This document shows positions 40,285-49,399 of a stretch of 64,000 nucleotides of DNA, one piece after another. The translations under genes were made by a program, and so were the position numbers. Where the stretch lies: positions 1 to 64,000 of the forward strand of contig NZ_RMVG01000001.1 of assembly GCF_003813865.1 (NCBI RefSeq), in the 5' to 3' direction. The stretch's first letter is position 1; each line of letters starts with the position of its first letter. Below the pieces are notes generated by a model, which was not told the DNA's origin, made no database searches, and was given only the letters and a program-made list of their open reading frames with translations. This DNA is from Candidatus Pantoea deserta (GTDB lineage: Bacteria; Pseudomonadota; Gammaproteobacteria; Enterobacterales; Enterobacteriaceae).

Positions 40285-41775
40285 TTATTCCACGGCCATC
40301 AGTCGTCGATACTCGTCCCACGCATAGAGATCGGTCATCCCGCTAATATAATCCTGAATCAGGCGGAAGCGATAATAACGTTCCCATAACAAACGTTGAT
40401 ATTTATGCTCTACGGTTAACGAACGCATTTTTTGCTGATAGGCTTTGCGATGCTTGCCTGACAGCTTATGAAACAGCCGGGTTTCGATAGGGTGCTGGCG
40501 GAGAAAGTCGTCATTAATCAGGGTGGTAAAGGATTCATAGGTTAAATCCATCAGCGGCTGATAAATCTCTAACAACCCTTTGATAACCCGGTAACCCTGT
40601 AATTCCAGCTGCTCAACCTCAGCATGGTTAAATACATGGCGACGCGCTACCGTTTTGAATATCTGTAATAAGCGCCCCTCTTCGCCGTCATCTTCTAAAA
40701 GCGCATGGTTAAAGTCGCCATTGAAAATAGCCGGTAAATTATCGACAAAGCGTTTTACAGCGTGGCTGACCAGCACGCTCTGAACGTTAACACGCAATGA
40801 CATAAAGAACTGATCGCTGCGGCTACGACGCTTTTTGTTACAGGCGTCACGCCAGGCATCAACAACGGTTCGACTAAAGGCATCATTATTATTTACCGCG
40901 CCCCATGTTTTACATAAATAGTCATACAGGGCATCGATGTTAAATATATCCTTCTCGACGGCATCATCCAGGTCGGCAATGCAATAAGAAATATCGTCTG
41001 CGGCTTCCATAATATAGGTCAGCGGAAAACGATGATGCTCGGCCATATGGGTCGCTTCCCGCAGCTCGGCAATATAGTCCTGCTCGGAGAGATAGAAGCC
41101 GGGCTTTTTCATCAGGACGCTAAATTGCTCTGGCTTTTCCCCCTGCCACCAGGCCGGCGCCGTATACTTGAGGATGCAGGCCACCTGCGAGTAGCTCAGG
41201 TTAAGCTGCAACAGCGTATGCACCATGCGAATCGCCTGCGCATTGCCTTCGAAATGGCACAGGTCCTGGCGGATCATGGCGTTCAGCCGGTCAAAGTCGG
41301 CGCGCTGCTGGTCGCCTTCCACGCCAGCGACCAGCGGATCCACCAGTTCCAGCGGCAGGTACTCTTCAAACCAGTCGTTAATGGCGGCTTCGCCGAAGTG
41401 GCCAAAAGGCGGATTGCCAACGTCGTGCAGCAGGCAGGCCATTTCAACCAGGCTCTCAAACGCGCCCTCCATTTCGTCCAGTCCATACTGCGCCAGACCG
41501 CCCTGATTCTTCAGGGTTTGCAGGATTTCTTTGGCGATATAGCGCCCCGTCTGCTGCACCTCCAGCGAATGGGTCAGACGCGAACGCACCGCCGCATTAC
41601 GCTCTAGCGGGAAAACCTGGGTTTTTTGCTGGAGTCGCCGGATAGCGGCCGAGTTGATGATTCGACCGCGATCGCTCTCAAAGTGGCGGGTAATATAATA
41701 TTCCCCTTCCGGCTCTTTGCGCGTGTTATAAGGGCGGGTAAAACTTATCTTCTTCCTGAAATTGACCGTCGCCAT
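40285..41775 (-). CDS. dgt: Deoxyguanosinetriphosphate triphosphohydrolase
   Basis: Dgt hydrolyses dGTP to deoxyguanosine and triphosphate, which trims dNTP pools. The 496 residues carry the HD metal site: His in [12 protein letters not shown] in [17 protein letters not shown], and a distal Asp in [15 protein letters not shown] chose the second of two adjacent ATGs (41775) because AGGGG lies 5 nt before it. The 3' part of the gene is clearly richer in A+T than its 5' part and than most neighbours. It is divergent from mtn. Confidence 0.96.
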   Translation of the reverse strand: MATVNFRKKISFTRPYNTRKEPEGEYYITRHFESDRGRIINSAAIRRLQQKTQVFPLERNAAVRSRLTHSLEVQQTGRYIAKEILQTLKNQGGLAQYGLDEMEGAFESLVEMACLLHDVGNPPFGHFGEAAINDWFEEYLPLELVDPLVAGVEGDQQRADFDRLNAMIRQDLCHFEGNAQAIRMVHTLLQLNLSYSQVACILKYTAPAWWQGEKPEQFSVLMKKPGFYLSEQDYIAELREATHMAEHHRFPLTYIMEAADDISYCIADLDDAVEKDIFNIDALYDYLCKTWGAVNNNDAFSRTVVDAWRDACNKKRRSRSDQFFMSLRVNVQSVLVSHAVKRFVDNLPAIFNGDFNHALLEDDGEEGRLLQIFKTVARRHVFNHAEVEQLELQGYRVIKGLLEIYQPLMDLTYESFTTLINDDFLRQHPIETRLFHKLSGKHRKAYQQKMRSLTVEHKYQRLLWERYYRFRLIQDYISGMTDLYAWDEYRRLMAVE

Positions 41776-41874
41776 CATTACCCCTTATTACTTCGTGAAT
41801 CAATCCCCTGTCTGCCATGCTAGACTATGCCTCACTTTTTATGACCACTTCCACCACATTAGTGAGACTCTTCT

Positions 41875-42573
41875 ATGAAAGCAGGCATTATTGGCGCGAT
41901 GGAGCAGGAAGTTACCCTGCTGCGTGACAAAATCGAGAACCGTCAAACCCTGACGCTGGCCGGCTGCGAAATTTATACCGGCACGCTTAACGGCGTTGAG
42001 GTCGCCCTGCTGAAATCCGGTATTGGCAAAACCTCGGCGGCGCTGGGCACCACGCTGCTGCTCGAACTGTGCAAACCCGATCTGATTATCAACACCGGTT
42101 CAGCGGGCGGTCTCGCGCCGACGCTTTCCGTGGGCGATATTGTCGTCTCGGACGAAGTACGCTACCACGACGCTGACGTAACGGCCTTTGGCTACGAGCC
42201 AGGCCAGATGGCGGGTTGCCCGGCGGCCTTTACGGCCGATGCGCGACTGATTGCCGCCGCGGAAGCCTGCATCAGCGAGCTGAACCTTAACGCGGTGCGC
42301 GGTCTGGTCGTCAGCGGCGACGCCTTTATCAACGGCGCTGACCCGCTGGCGCGCATTCGCCGCACCTTCCCGCAGGCCATCGCCGTCGAGATGGAAGCCA
42401 CCGCTATCGGTCATGTCTGCCATCAGTTTAAAGTCCCTTTTGTCGTGGTGCGCGCCATCTCCGACGTGGCCGATAAAGCCTCGCATCTGAGCTTTGACGA
42501 GTTTCTCAGCGTCGCGGCGCAGCAGTCGTCGCTGCTGGTAGAGAAGCTGCTGGCGCGCCTGGCGCGTGGCTAA
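41875..42573 (+). CDS. mtnN: 5'-methylthioadenosine/S-adenosylhomocysteine nucleosidase
   Basis: MtnN (Pfs) cleaves MTA, SAH and 5'-deoxyadenosine, recycling methyl and sulfur metabolites and feeding autoinducer-2 synthesis. The 232 residues match the family length. [16 protein letters not shown] (catalytic Glu12 region), [22 protein letters not shown] (about 170-182) and the catalytic Asp in [11 protein letters not shown] are present. The stop overlaps the btuF start by 8 bp, so the two are one operon. Confidence 0.98.
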   Translation: MKAGIIGAMEQEVTLLRDKIENRQTLTLAGCEIYTGTLNGVEVALLKSGIGKTSAALGTTLLLELCKPDLIINTGSAGGLAPTLSVGDIVVSDEVRYHDADVTAFGYEPGQMAGCPAAFTADARLIAAAEACISELNLNAVRGLVVSGDAFINGADPLARIRRTFPQAIAVEMEATAIGHVCHQFKVPFVVVRAISDVADKASHLSFDEFLSVAAQQSSLLVEKLLARLARG

Positions 42574-43360
42574 ACCCCTCTGGCTGTGCGGGCTGCTGCT
42601 GTTCTGCGGCAGCCTGTTCGCCGCCGCGCCGCGCGTCATCACTCTCGCCCCGCATCTTACCGAAATGGCCTTTGCCGCCGGCATTACCCCTGTCGCGGTC
42701 AGCGACTGGTCGGATTATCCGCCCGCCGCAAAGACGCTGGAGCAGGTGGCGAACTGGCAAGGCCTCAACGTCGAGCGCATCCTGGCGCTGAAGCCTGATG
42801 TGGTGCTGGCGTGGCGTGGCGGAAATCCACAGCGTCAGGTTGACCAGCTGCGGCAGCTCGGCGTTAACGTCGAATGGGTCGATCCCGCCACCCTGGATGG
42901 CATGGCGGATGCCGTCGCCGCATTGACCCGCTGGAGTCCGCAGCCGCAACAGGCGCTGGACGCTGCGCAGCAGCTAAAGCAGCAGGAAAAAGCGCTGCGC
43001 GCGCGCTACGCTGCGCTGCCTGCGACCCCTGTTTTTCTCCAGTTCGGCCAGCAGCCGCTGTTTACCGCCGCGCGCGATACCTTACAAAACGACATTATTA
43101 CGCTGTGCGCCGGGAAAAATATTTTTGCCGACAGTCGCGTCAGCTGGCCGCAGGTCAGTCGCGAGCAGGTACTGATGCGCCATCCTCAGGCGATCGTCAT
43201 CGGCGGCAGCGCCGCTCAGGCGCAGAACATTGCGCGCTTCTGGCAGCCGCAGCTGACGGTGCCGGTCATCGCCATCAATGATGACTGGCTTAGCCGCCCC
43301 GGTCCGCGTATGCTGCTGGCAGCAAAGCAGCTGTGCGCCGCCCTGCACCCGGCACAATAA
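42566..43360 (+). CDS. btuF: Vitamin B12-binding protein BtuF
   Basis: BtuF is the periplasmic cobalamin-binding protein of the BtuCD importer. The 264 residues begin at a GTG inside the end of mtnN. A signal peptide runs to AAA near residue 21. [27 protein letters not shown] and the C-terminal [21 protein letters not shown] segments are characteristic of BtuF. It is a class III binding protein with two lobes joined by a long helix. btuCD is not adjacent, as in E. coli. Confidence 0.95.
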   Translation: MAKPLWLCGLLLFCGSLFAAAPRVITLAPHLTEMAFAAGITPVAVSDWSDYPPAAKTLEQVANWQGLNVERILALKPDVVLAWRGGNPQRQVDQLRQLGVNVEWVDPATLDGMADAVAALTRWSPQPQQALDAAQQLKQQEKALRARYAALPATPVFLQFGQQPLFTAARDTLQNDIITLCAGKNIFADSRVSWPQVSREQVLMRHPQAIVIGGSAAQAQNIARFWQPQLTVPVIAINDDWLSRPGPRMLLAAKQLCAALHPAQ

Positions 43361-43414
43361 ACCAGCAATAAACGATTAAAGATTCAGCTGACTTTGCCGT
43401 TAATCAATACACAA

Positions 43415-43447
43415 GACGCTGACGCCACGTAAGCTCAGCGTCCTTTT
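43415..43447 (+). terminator. Terminator of mtnN-btuF
   Basis: GACGCTGA (43415-43422) pairs with TCAGCGTC (43435-43442) around a 12-nt loop, followed by CTTTT. It lies 54 bp after btuF and 43 bp before the next small gene, so that gene depends on read-through or on a promoter I cannot see. Confidence 0.7.
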
Positions 43448-43489
43448 ATGTATGCGCCACGCGCATTTTTACGACACCAGGAATCACCC

Positions 43490-43741
43490 ATGACCAGAGC
43501 GTTGCTGCTGGCCTTCGCGCTCGCGATCGTCGCGCCTTTAGCGGCTGCGTCGACCACGGGAACGATTGGCGTTCAGCTTACTATCTATTCGCGCTGTGAA
43601 ATTAACAGCCAGCCGCAGCAGGCACGGCCGCAGATCGATTGCGGTCGCCGCGCCAGCGCGCAGCCGCGCGTAACGGAAAGCGTGTTGAAACAAGACGGGA
43701 TTCGCAAGCAAACGGCGAAGCTGGTAACGATAGAGTGGTAA
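43490..43741 (+). CDS. Small exported protein of unknown function
   Basis: I do not recognise a named family. The 83 residues begin with a clear signal peptide (hydrophobic 4-17, likely cleavage after AAA at 20). The mature part of about 63 residues is basic, with two cysteines (36 and 51) that could form one disulfide. The start of the mature chain (TTGTIGVQLTIYSRCEI) and the final strand (AKLVTIEW) recall the first and last strands of spore-coat-U/Csu-type pilins, but the middle is missing; this is a weak inference. An AGGA lies 8 nt upstream of the ATG. A bidirectional terminator follows 2 bp after the stop. In E. coli yadS lies here. Confidence 0.7.
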   Translation: MTRALLLAFALAIVAPLAAASTTGTIGVQLTIYSRCEINSQPQQARPQIDCGRRASAQPRVTESVLKQDGIRKQTAKLVTIEW

Positions 43742-43743
43742 AC

Positions 43744-43770
43744 AAAAGGCCGTCGCAAGACGGCCTTTTT
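43744..43770. terminator. Bidirectional terminator between the small exported gene and erpA
   Basis: AAAAGGCCGTC (43744-43754) and GACGGCCTTTT (43759-43769) form a perfect 11-bp stem with loop GCAA. U-runs exist on both strands, so it ends both the small gene (+) and erpA (-). Confidence 0.93.
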
Positions 43771-43772
43771 AT

Positions 43773-44120
43773 TCAGATACTGAAAGAGGAGCCGCAGCCG
43801 CAGGTGGTTTTGGCATTGGGGTTAGTCACGATAAAGCGTGAGCCTTCCAGACCCTCGGTGTAGTCCACGGAACCGCCAACCAGATACTGCAGGCTCATCG
43901 GATCGACAACCAGCGCCACGCCCTGTTTTTCAATGGTCATGTCGCCGTCATTCATTTTATCGTCAAAGGTAAAGCCGTACTGGAAGCCGCTGCAACCACC
44001 GCCGGTGATATAGACGCGCAGTTTCAGATCGGGATTTTCTTCGTCGGCAATCAGGTTTTTTACCTTGCTGGCCGCCGCATCGGTAAACTGTAACGGCAGT
44101 GCTGCAACATCATCACTCAT
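43773..44120 (-). CDS. erpA: Iron-sulfur cluster insertion protein ErpA
   Basis: ErpA is an A-type carrier that delivers [4Fe-4S] clusters to IspG/IspH, respiratory enzymes and others. It is essential under aerobic conditions in E. coli. The 115 residues hold the three conserved cysteines: one in [11 protein letters not shown] (near 43) and two in [11 protein letters not shown] at the C-terminus. It is divergent from hemL. E. coli has clcA between the two; it is absent here. Confidence 0.97.
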   Translation of the reverse strand: MSDDVAALPLQFTDAAASKVKNLIADEENPDLKLRVYITGGGCSGFQYGFTFDDKMNDGDMTIEKQGVALVVDPMSLQYLVGGSVDYTEGLEGSRFIVTNPNAKTTCGCGSSFSI

Positions 44121-44331
44121 TTCATACTCCGGTAAACGTCCAGGTCATAAAACGACCTCAATCGCCGTATTATCCGCCAGCGCGGAAGCGCAATCAAGTT
44201 TTGCCCTTCGCACTGTGTGCCTCCGGCCTTCAGCTAAGGTAAGTATAGCGCGCCGTTTCCGGCCTTTCGTCATGCCGTTGTCTTCCCGTAGAATGGCGCG
44301 AGATTTTTTATGAACCGCTGGAGCCGAATAA

Positions 44332-45612
44332 ATGAGTAAGTCCGAAAACCTGTTTGCCGAAGCGCAACGCCTAATCCCCGGCGGCGTCAACTCGCCGGTG
44401 CGCGCGTTTACCGGCGTAGGCGGCACGCCGCTGTTCATCGAGCGCGCCGACGGCGCGTATCTGTATGACGCCGACGGCAAAGCCTATATTGATTATGTCG
44501 GTTCATGGGGACCGATGGTGCTGGGCCACAATAACGCGGAAATCCGCAACGCGGTAATTGAAGCCGCCACGCGCGGTCTGAGCTTTGGCGCGCCGACCGA
44601 AATGGAAGTGAAAATGGCGCAGCTGGTGTGCGAACTGGTGCCGAGCATGGATATGGTGCGTATGGTGAACTCCGGCACCGAAGCCACCATGAGCGCCATT
44701 CGCCTGGCGCGCGGCTTTACCGGCCGCGACAAGATCATCAAGTTCGAGGGCTGCTATCACGGCCACGCCGACTGCCTGCTGGTAAAAGCCGGCTCAGGCG
44801 CGCTGACGCTGGGTCAGCCCAACTCGCCTGGCGTACCGGCCGACTTTGCCCGCCATACCCTGACCTGCACCTATAACGATCTCGATTCGGTGCGCACCGC
44901 GTTTGAACAGTATCCCGAGGCGATCGCCTGTATCATCGTCGAGCCGGTAGCGGGCAACATGAACTGCATTCCGCCGCAGCCGGACTTTCTGCCGGGCCTG
45001 CGCGCGCTGTGTGACGAGTTTGGCGCGCTGCTGATTATTGATGAGGTGATGACCGGTTTCCGCGTGGCGCTGGGCGGCGCGCAGGAGTATTACAATGTGA
45101 AGCCGGATCTGACCTGCCTGGGCAAAATCATCGGCGGCGGAATGCCGGTCGGCGCCTTTGGCGGACGCCGCGAGGTAATGGAGGCGCTGGCCCCGACCGG
45201 TCCGGTGTACCAGGCGGGCACCCTTTCCGGCAACCCGATTGCTATGGCGGCGGGCTTCGCCTGCCTGACGCAGATTGCGCAGCCGGGCACGCACCAGACG
45301 CTGACCGAACGCACCACGCAGCTGGCTCAGGGTCTGCTGGCGGCGGCGCAGGCGGAGAATATTCCGCTGGTGATCAACCACGTCGGCGGTATGTTCGGTA
45401 TTTTCTTCACCGAAGCTGACAGCGTGACCTGCTACGCCGACGTGACAAAGTGCGACGTTGAGCGCTTTAAGCGCTTCTTCCACCTGATGCTGGAAGAAGG
45501 CGTCTACCTCGCGCCTTCCGCCTTCGAGGCGGGCTTTATGTCGCTGGCGCACAGCGCCGAGGACATCGAGCGCACCGTCGACGCCGCGCGTCGCTGTTTT
45601 GCGAAGCTGTAA
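44332..45612 (+). CDS. hemL: Glutamate-1-semialdehyde 2,1-aminomutase
   Basis: HemL is the PLP enzyme that makes 5-aminolevulinate from glutamate-1-semialdehyde in the C5 haem route. The 426 residues equal the E. coli length. [16 protein letters not shown] binds PLP phosphate, [11 protein letters not shown] holds the cofactor Asp, and the Schiff-base lysine lies in [11 protein letters not shown] (near 265). A strong terminator follows 60 bp later, facing the fhu genes. Confidence 0.98.
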   Translation: MSKSENLFAEAQRLIPGGVNSPVRAFTGVGGTPLFIERADGAYLYDADGKAYIDYVGSWGPMVLGHNNAEIRNAVIEAATRGLSFGAPTEMEVKMAQLVCELVPSMDMVRMVNSGTEATMSAIRLARGFTGRDKIIKFEGCYHGHADCLLVKAGSGALTLGQPNSPGVPADFARHTLTCTYNDLDSVRTAFEQYPEAIACIIVEPVAGNMNCIPPQPDFLPGLRALCDEFGALLIIDEVMTGFRVALGGAQEYYNVKPDLTCLGKIIGGGMPVGAFGGRREVMEALAPTGPVYQAGTLSGNPIAMAAGFACLTQIAQPGTHQTLTERTTQLAQGLLAAAQAENIPLVINHVGGMFGIFFTEADSVTCYADVTKCDVERFKRFFHLMLEEGVYLAPSAFEAGFMSLAHSAEDIERTVDAARRCFAKL

Positions 45613-45673
45613 ACCCGTGATTCACTCAGGCGGCTAACCCTGTCATCCGCGTGAGCGCGTCAGCAACAACGTC

Positions 45674-45702
45674 AGACCGGCATATTGCCGGTCTTTTTTT
45701 TA
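45674..45702 (+). terminator. Terminator of hemL
   Basis: AGACCGGCA (45674-45682) and TGCCGGTCT (45686-45694) form a perfect 9-bp stem with a 3-nt loop, followed by a run of T. On the minus strand there is no U-run, so fhuB may rely on another end. Confidence 0.93.
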
Positions 45703-47679
45703 CCGCGATCGTCTGAGCAGCCAGATAAAATAAGGCGCGCCGAGGAAGGTGGCCATCAGCCCCGCCGGCAGCTGATCGGGAAACGCCAGCATTCGCCCGC
45801 ACCAGTCCGCCAGCAGCATCAGGCCGGCGCCAAGCAGCCCCGCCATCGTCAGCTGCGGCAGCGCACGGCGGAATCCCAGCATGCGCGCGATATGCGGCGC
45901 CATTAAGCCGACAAAGCTCAGCGGCCCGATGGTCAGCGTGGCGGCAGCGGTCAGTACCGCCGCCAGCAGCAGCAACGCCAGACGCGACGCGTTCAGCGCC
46001 ATGCCCGCCGATCGCGCCGTGGCCGATCCCAGCGGCAGCAGCGTCAGCCAGCGGCTGGCGAGCGGAGCCAGCGCCGTCAGCAGCAGCGCCATCACCGCGC
46101 TCTGTATCGCCGCCTTTTCGCTGATGTTATAGGTAGAGCCGGAAATCCAGCTAAGCAGGCCGCCCATCCGCGGATCGCCGCTTGCCAGCAGCAGCATCAG
46201 CAGCGTCACAAAGGCGCTGTTCAGCGCCATGCCCGCCAGCAGCATTCGCTCCGGCGAAAAGCCGCCGCGGCTCGCCACCAGCATAATCACCAGCAGCGTG
46301 CCCGCCGCGCCCAGCGCCCCCGCCGGCAGCAAAAAAGCCAGCGCGTCGCCCGGCACGAAAAACAGCATCACCACCACGCCGAAGGCGGCGCCGGAGCTGA
46401 TGCCGAGCACTTCCGGGCTGGCCATCGGATTGCCGGTCAGACGCTGGATCAGACAGCCCGCGACGCCGAGCATCAGCCCGACCGCCAGCGCCGCCAGCAG
46501 GCGCGGCGCTCGCCACGGCAGTAGCTGGCGCAGCATCTCGCCGCTCGCCCAGCTCCAGCTATGGGCATCGCGACCAAACGCCAGCGCGCATCCGGCCAGC
46601 AGCGCCAGCAGCAGCAGGCCGAGCAGCAGCCAGCGCCGCACGGCGCGACGCTCGCCTGGCACGTTATCGCCCATATCGAGCGCAGGCGGCACCGAACCGG
46701 TACGCAGGCGCGGCAGCAGCCACAGCAGCAGCGGCACGCCCGTCAGCGCCGTCACCGTGCCGGTGGAGACTTCACGCCAGTGCGCGGTCAGCCACAGCAC
46801 GCAGGCATCCGCCAGCCATAGCAGCAGCGCGCCGATCAGCGGCGCCAGCAGCATACGGCTTAGCAGGCGACGCGCGCCCAGCAGCTTCGCCAGCAGCGGC
46901 GCAAACAGCCCAATAAAGCCGATAATACCCGCCACGCTGACCAGCTGGGCGCTGAGCAGGATCGCCAGCCCCAGCGTGCCAACACGCGCCAGCGCCAGCG
47001 CCATGCCGAGATTCTTCGCTACGCCGTCATCCAGTCCCATCAGCGTCAGCGGACGCAGCAGCGCCAGCGCCAGCGCAAAGGCCAGCAGCAGACGCGGCCA
47101 CAGCAGACTTACGTTCTCCCAGCCCATCTGATTCAGCGTGCCGGTACTCCACAGAAACATATTCTGTAGCTGGTCATGATTAAAAATCGCGAAGATCTGG
47201 TTGACCGCGCCGCTGTAAAGACTCAGCACCAGACCGGAGAGGATCAGCGTCACCGGCGACAGCCGTTTACCCCAGGCGACGCCAAACACCACCGCACCGA
47301 CCGCCAGCGCGCCGATCAGCGCGGCCAGCTGCATGGTCGCCGCGCCACCGGGCAGCTGCCATAGCGTCGCGACGGTAATGCCGAGCTGCGCGCCGGACGA
47401 AACGCCCAGCGTAGTCGGCTCGGCCAGCGGATTGCGCAGCGCCTGCTGAAACAGCAGCCCTGCCAGCCCCAGTCCGGCGCCGACCAGCAGCGCCAGTCCA
47501 AGTCGCGGCAGCAGGCTGTAATGAAACAGCATCTGATCGATATTGTTTACATCCGGCGATAACCATGCCTGCGACCACTGTTCCACGGGCAGCGCCGCGC
47601 GCAGACTGGTCAGGCTCAGCAGCAGCGCCAGTAAAAACAGCAGGCCCAGCAGCACAGCAGGAAAATAACGATGGCGCAT
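45700..47679 (-). CDS. fhuB: Ferric hydroxamate ABC importer permease FhuB
   Basis: FhuB is the double-length inner-membrane permease for ferrichrome and other hydroxamate siderophores. It is a fusion of two FecCD-type halves. The ATG at 47679 shares its A with the fhuD stop (TGATG), and gives 659 residues, close to the E. coli 660. About 20 hydrophobic segments are seen, with two copies of the FecCD pattern (LGVSSGAQLG near 135 and LGISSGAAFG near 465). A longer open frame extends into fhuD and is not coding. Part of fhuC-fhuD-fhuB. Confidence 0.97.
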   Translation of the reverse strand: MRHRYFPAVLLGLLFLLALLLSLTSLRAALPVEQWSQAWLSPDVNNIDQMLFHYSLLPRLGLALLVGAGLGLAGLLFQQALRNPLAEPTTLGVSSGAQLGITVATLWQLPGGAATMQLAALIGALAVGAVVFGVAWGKRLSPVTLILSGLVLSLYSGAVNQIFAIFNHDQLQNMFLWSTGTLNQMGWENVSLLWPRLLLAFALALALLRPLTLMGLDDGVAKNLGMALALARVGTLGLAILLSAQLVSVAGIIGFIGLFAPLLAKLLGARRLLSRMLLAPLIGALLLWLADACVLWLTAHWREVSTGTVTALTGVPLLLWLLPRLRTGSVPPALDMGDNVPGERRAVRRWLLLGLLLLALLAGCALAFGRDAHSWSWASGEMLRQLLPWRAPRLLAALAVGLMLGVAGCLIQRLTGNPMASPEVLGISSGAAFGVVVMLFFVPGDALAFLLPAGALGAAGTLLVIMLVASRGGFSPERMLLAGMALNSAFVTLLMLLLASGDPRMGGLLSWISGSTYNISEKAAIQSAVMALLLTALAPLASRWLTLLPLGSATARSAGMALNASRLALLLLAAVLTAAATLTIGPLSFVGLMAPHIARMLGFRRALPQLTMAGLLGAGLMLLADWCGRMLAFPDQLPAGLMATFLGAPYFIWLLRRSR

Positions 47680-48557
47680 CAGCGCGTCTCCAGCGCGCGT
47701 TCCAGCACGCGAACAAAATGCAGCGCCGACAAGGTTGCGCCGTAGTACCACACCGCCGGCACGCGCTGAAAGCGTCCGGCACGAACAAAGGGCAGCGCCT
47801 GCCACAGCGGGCTGCGGCTGAGCTGGGCCATATCGGCGTCGTTGTCATGGTCGAAGCAGATGGCTTCCACATCGCGCAGATGCGCCAGCCGCTCAATGCC
47901 AATGACTGCGCTGCCCCAGAAGTTGGTTTCGCCCTGCCAGGCATTCGTCAGGCCGAGGTGCTGCATCACTTCCAGAAACAGGCTGTTGCTGCCAAAGGCC
48001 AGCGCATGGCGGCTGTCCATCAGCGACATCAGCAGAATCGGACGCTGCGCGTAGGGCGCGAGACGCTGGCGCGCGGCGGCCAGCTCGCGATCCAGCATCT
48101 GCAAATGCGCTTCCGCTTCGGCCTCGCGTCCAATGCGCGTCGCCAGCGCGCGCAGCGAATCACGCGCGGCGGAGAGCGGTTTACCGTCGCCGCGGTTCAG
48201 GTCAAAGCCCATGATCGGCGCGATGCGCTGGAGTTTTTCCGGCGGCGGCCCGTAGCCGTTGGAGCAGAGGATTAACGACGGCCTGAGCTGCGTCATCAGT
48301 TCCAGATTAGGTTCGGTACGCAGCCCCACGTCGATGGTGTGCGGCGGCAGCGGCGGCTCGCCGACCCAGACGTTGTAGTTGCGCGTATCGGCAACCGCCA
48401 GCGGCATGACGCCAAGCGCCAGCAGCAGTTCGGTCGGCAGCCACTCCAGCGCAATAATACGCTGCTGCCCGGAGGCCAGGGCGGCGCGCTGCGGCCAGGC
48501 GCTCAGCAGCGGCGACAGCGCCAGCGCGGCCAGCAGGCGACGACGGGTAATATCCAT
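47679..48557 (-). CDS. fhuD: Ferric hydroxamate-binding protein FhuD
   Basis: FhuD binds ferrichrome-type chelates in the periplasm and hands them to FhuBC. The 292 residues start with a twin-arginine style signal (ITRRRLLAALALSPLL), as in E. coli FhuD. The body is a class III binding fold with IALEWLPTELLLALG, VGLRTEPNLEL and NAWQGETNFWGS motifs, and the C-terminal PFVRAGRFQRVPAVW segment. Overlaps fhuB by 1 nt and follows fhuC by 9 bp. Confidence 0.97.
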   Translation of the reverse strand: MDITRRRLLAALALSPLLSAWPQRAALASGQQRIIALEWLPTELLLALGVMPLAVADTRNYNVWVGEPPLPPHTIDVGLRTEPNLELMTQLRPSLILCSNGYGPPPEKLQRIAPIMGFDLNRGDGKPLSAARDSLRALATRIGREAEAEAHLQMLDRELAAARQRLAPYAQRPILLMSLMDSRHALAFGSNSLFLEVMQHLGLTNAWQGETNFWGSAVIGIERLAHLRDVEAICFDHDNDADMAQLSRSPLWQALPFVRAGRFQRVPAVWYYGATLSALHFVRVLERALETR

Positions 48558-48566
48558 ATTTTGTCC

Positions 48567-49358
48567 CTAGCAGACAAAGCTGACGGGCGCGCCGCCCTGC
48601 GGATGCGGCAGGATGCCCATTGGAATGCCGTAAATCGCCTCCAGCACCTCGGCCTGCATAATGACGTCCGGCGCGCCTTCGGCGATCATCGCGCCGCCGC
48701 GCAGCGCGACCAGGCAGTCGCAGTAGCGCGCGGCCATATTGATGTCGTGCAGTACCGCGATCACCGTCAGACCGCGCTCGCGGCTGAGGCGCTGGATCAG
48801 CGCCAGCACCTCGACCTGATGCGCAATATCCAGCGCCGAGGTCGGCTCATCCAGCAGCAGGCAACGGCTGTTCTGCGCCACCAGCATCGCCAGCCAGGCG
48901 CGCTGACGTTCGCCGCCGGACAGACTGTCTACCAGCCGCGCGGCCAGCGGTTTCAGCCCAACCTGAACGATGGCCTCCTCCACCCGCACGCGATCTTCCT
49001 GACCAAAGCGGCCCAGCGCGCCGTGCCACGGATAGCGCCCGATAGCGACCAGCTCGCGCACCGTCATGCCTTCGGCGGCCGGTAGCTGCTGCGGCAGGTA
49101 GGCCACTTCACGCGCGAACGCCTTACTGTTCCACTCTTCAACCGGTTTGCTGTTAAGCAGCACGCGCCCTTCGCTGGCGGACTGATGACGCCCCAGCATC
49201 TTTAGCAGGGTGGATTTGCCGGAACCGTTATGGCCGATAAGCGCGGTCACCTTCCCCGGCGGGAAAGTCAGCGAGAGCGGGTGCAGTAGCGTGCGGCCAG
49301 GTACATGAAAGCTAACATTGTCCAGCGTGAAAGTGGCTGCGTCGTGCGGAGGCTGCAT
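48567..49358 (-). CDS. fhuC: Ferric hydroxamate ABC importer ATPase FhuC
   Basis: FhuC powers FhuB. I prefer ATG 49358 (263 residues) to ATG 49364, because the GGGA ribosome-binding stretch lies 5 nt before the former and directly abuts the latter. Walker A GHNGSGKST (about 41-49), signature LSGGERQRAW, Walker B CLLLDEPTSALD and the H-loop in AVLHDINMAARY are complete. It lies 41 bp after fhuA in the same direction. Confidence 0.97.
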   Translation of the reverse strand: MQPPHDAATFTLDNVSFHVPGRTLLHPLSLTFPPGKVTALIGHNGSGKSTLLKMLGRHQSASEGRVLLNSKPVEEWNSKAFAREVAYLPQQLPAAEGMTVRELVAIGRYPWHGALGRFGQEDRVRVEEAIVQVGLKPLAARLVDSLSGGERQRAWLAMLVAQNSRCLLLDEPTSALDIAHQVEVLALIQRLSRERGLTVIAVLHDINMAARYCDCLVALRGGAMIAEGAPDVIMQAEVLEAIYGIPMGILPHPQGGAPVSFVC

Positions 49359-49399
49359 GATCATCCCAGGTTAAACGGGCGCCGCGGCGCCCGGCTGAA

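Noticed and set aside
47680..47805. Longer FhuB start inside fhuD
   Set aside because: The TGATG junction at 47679 gives the family length and N-terminus.
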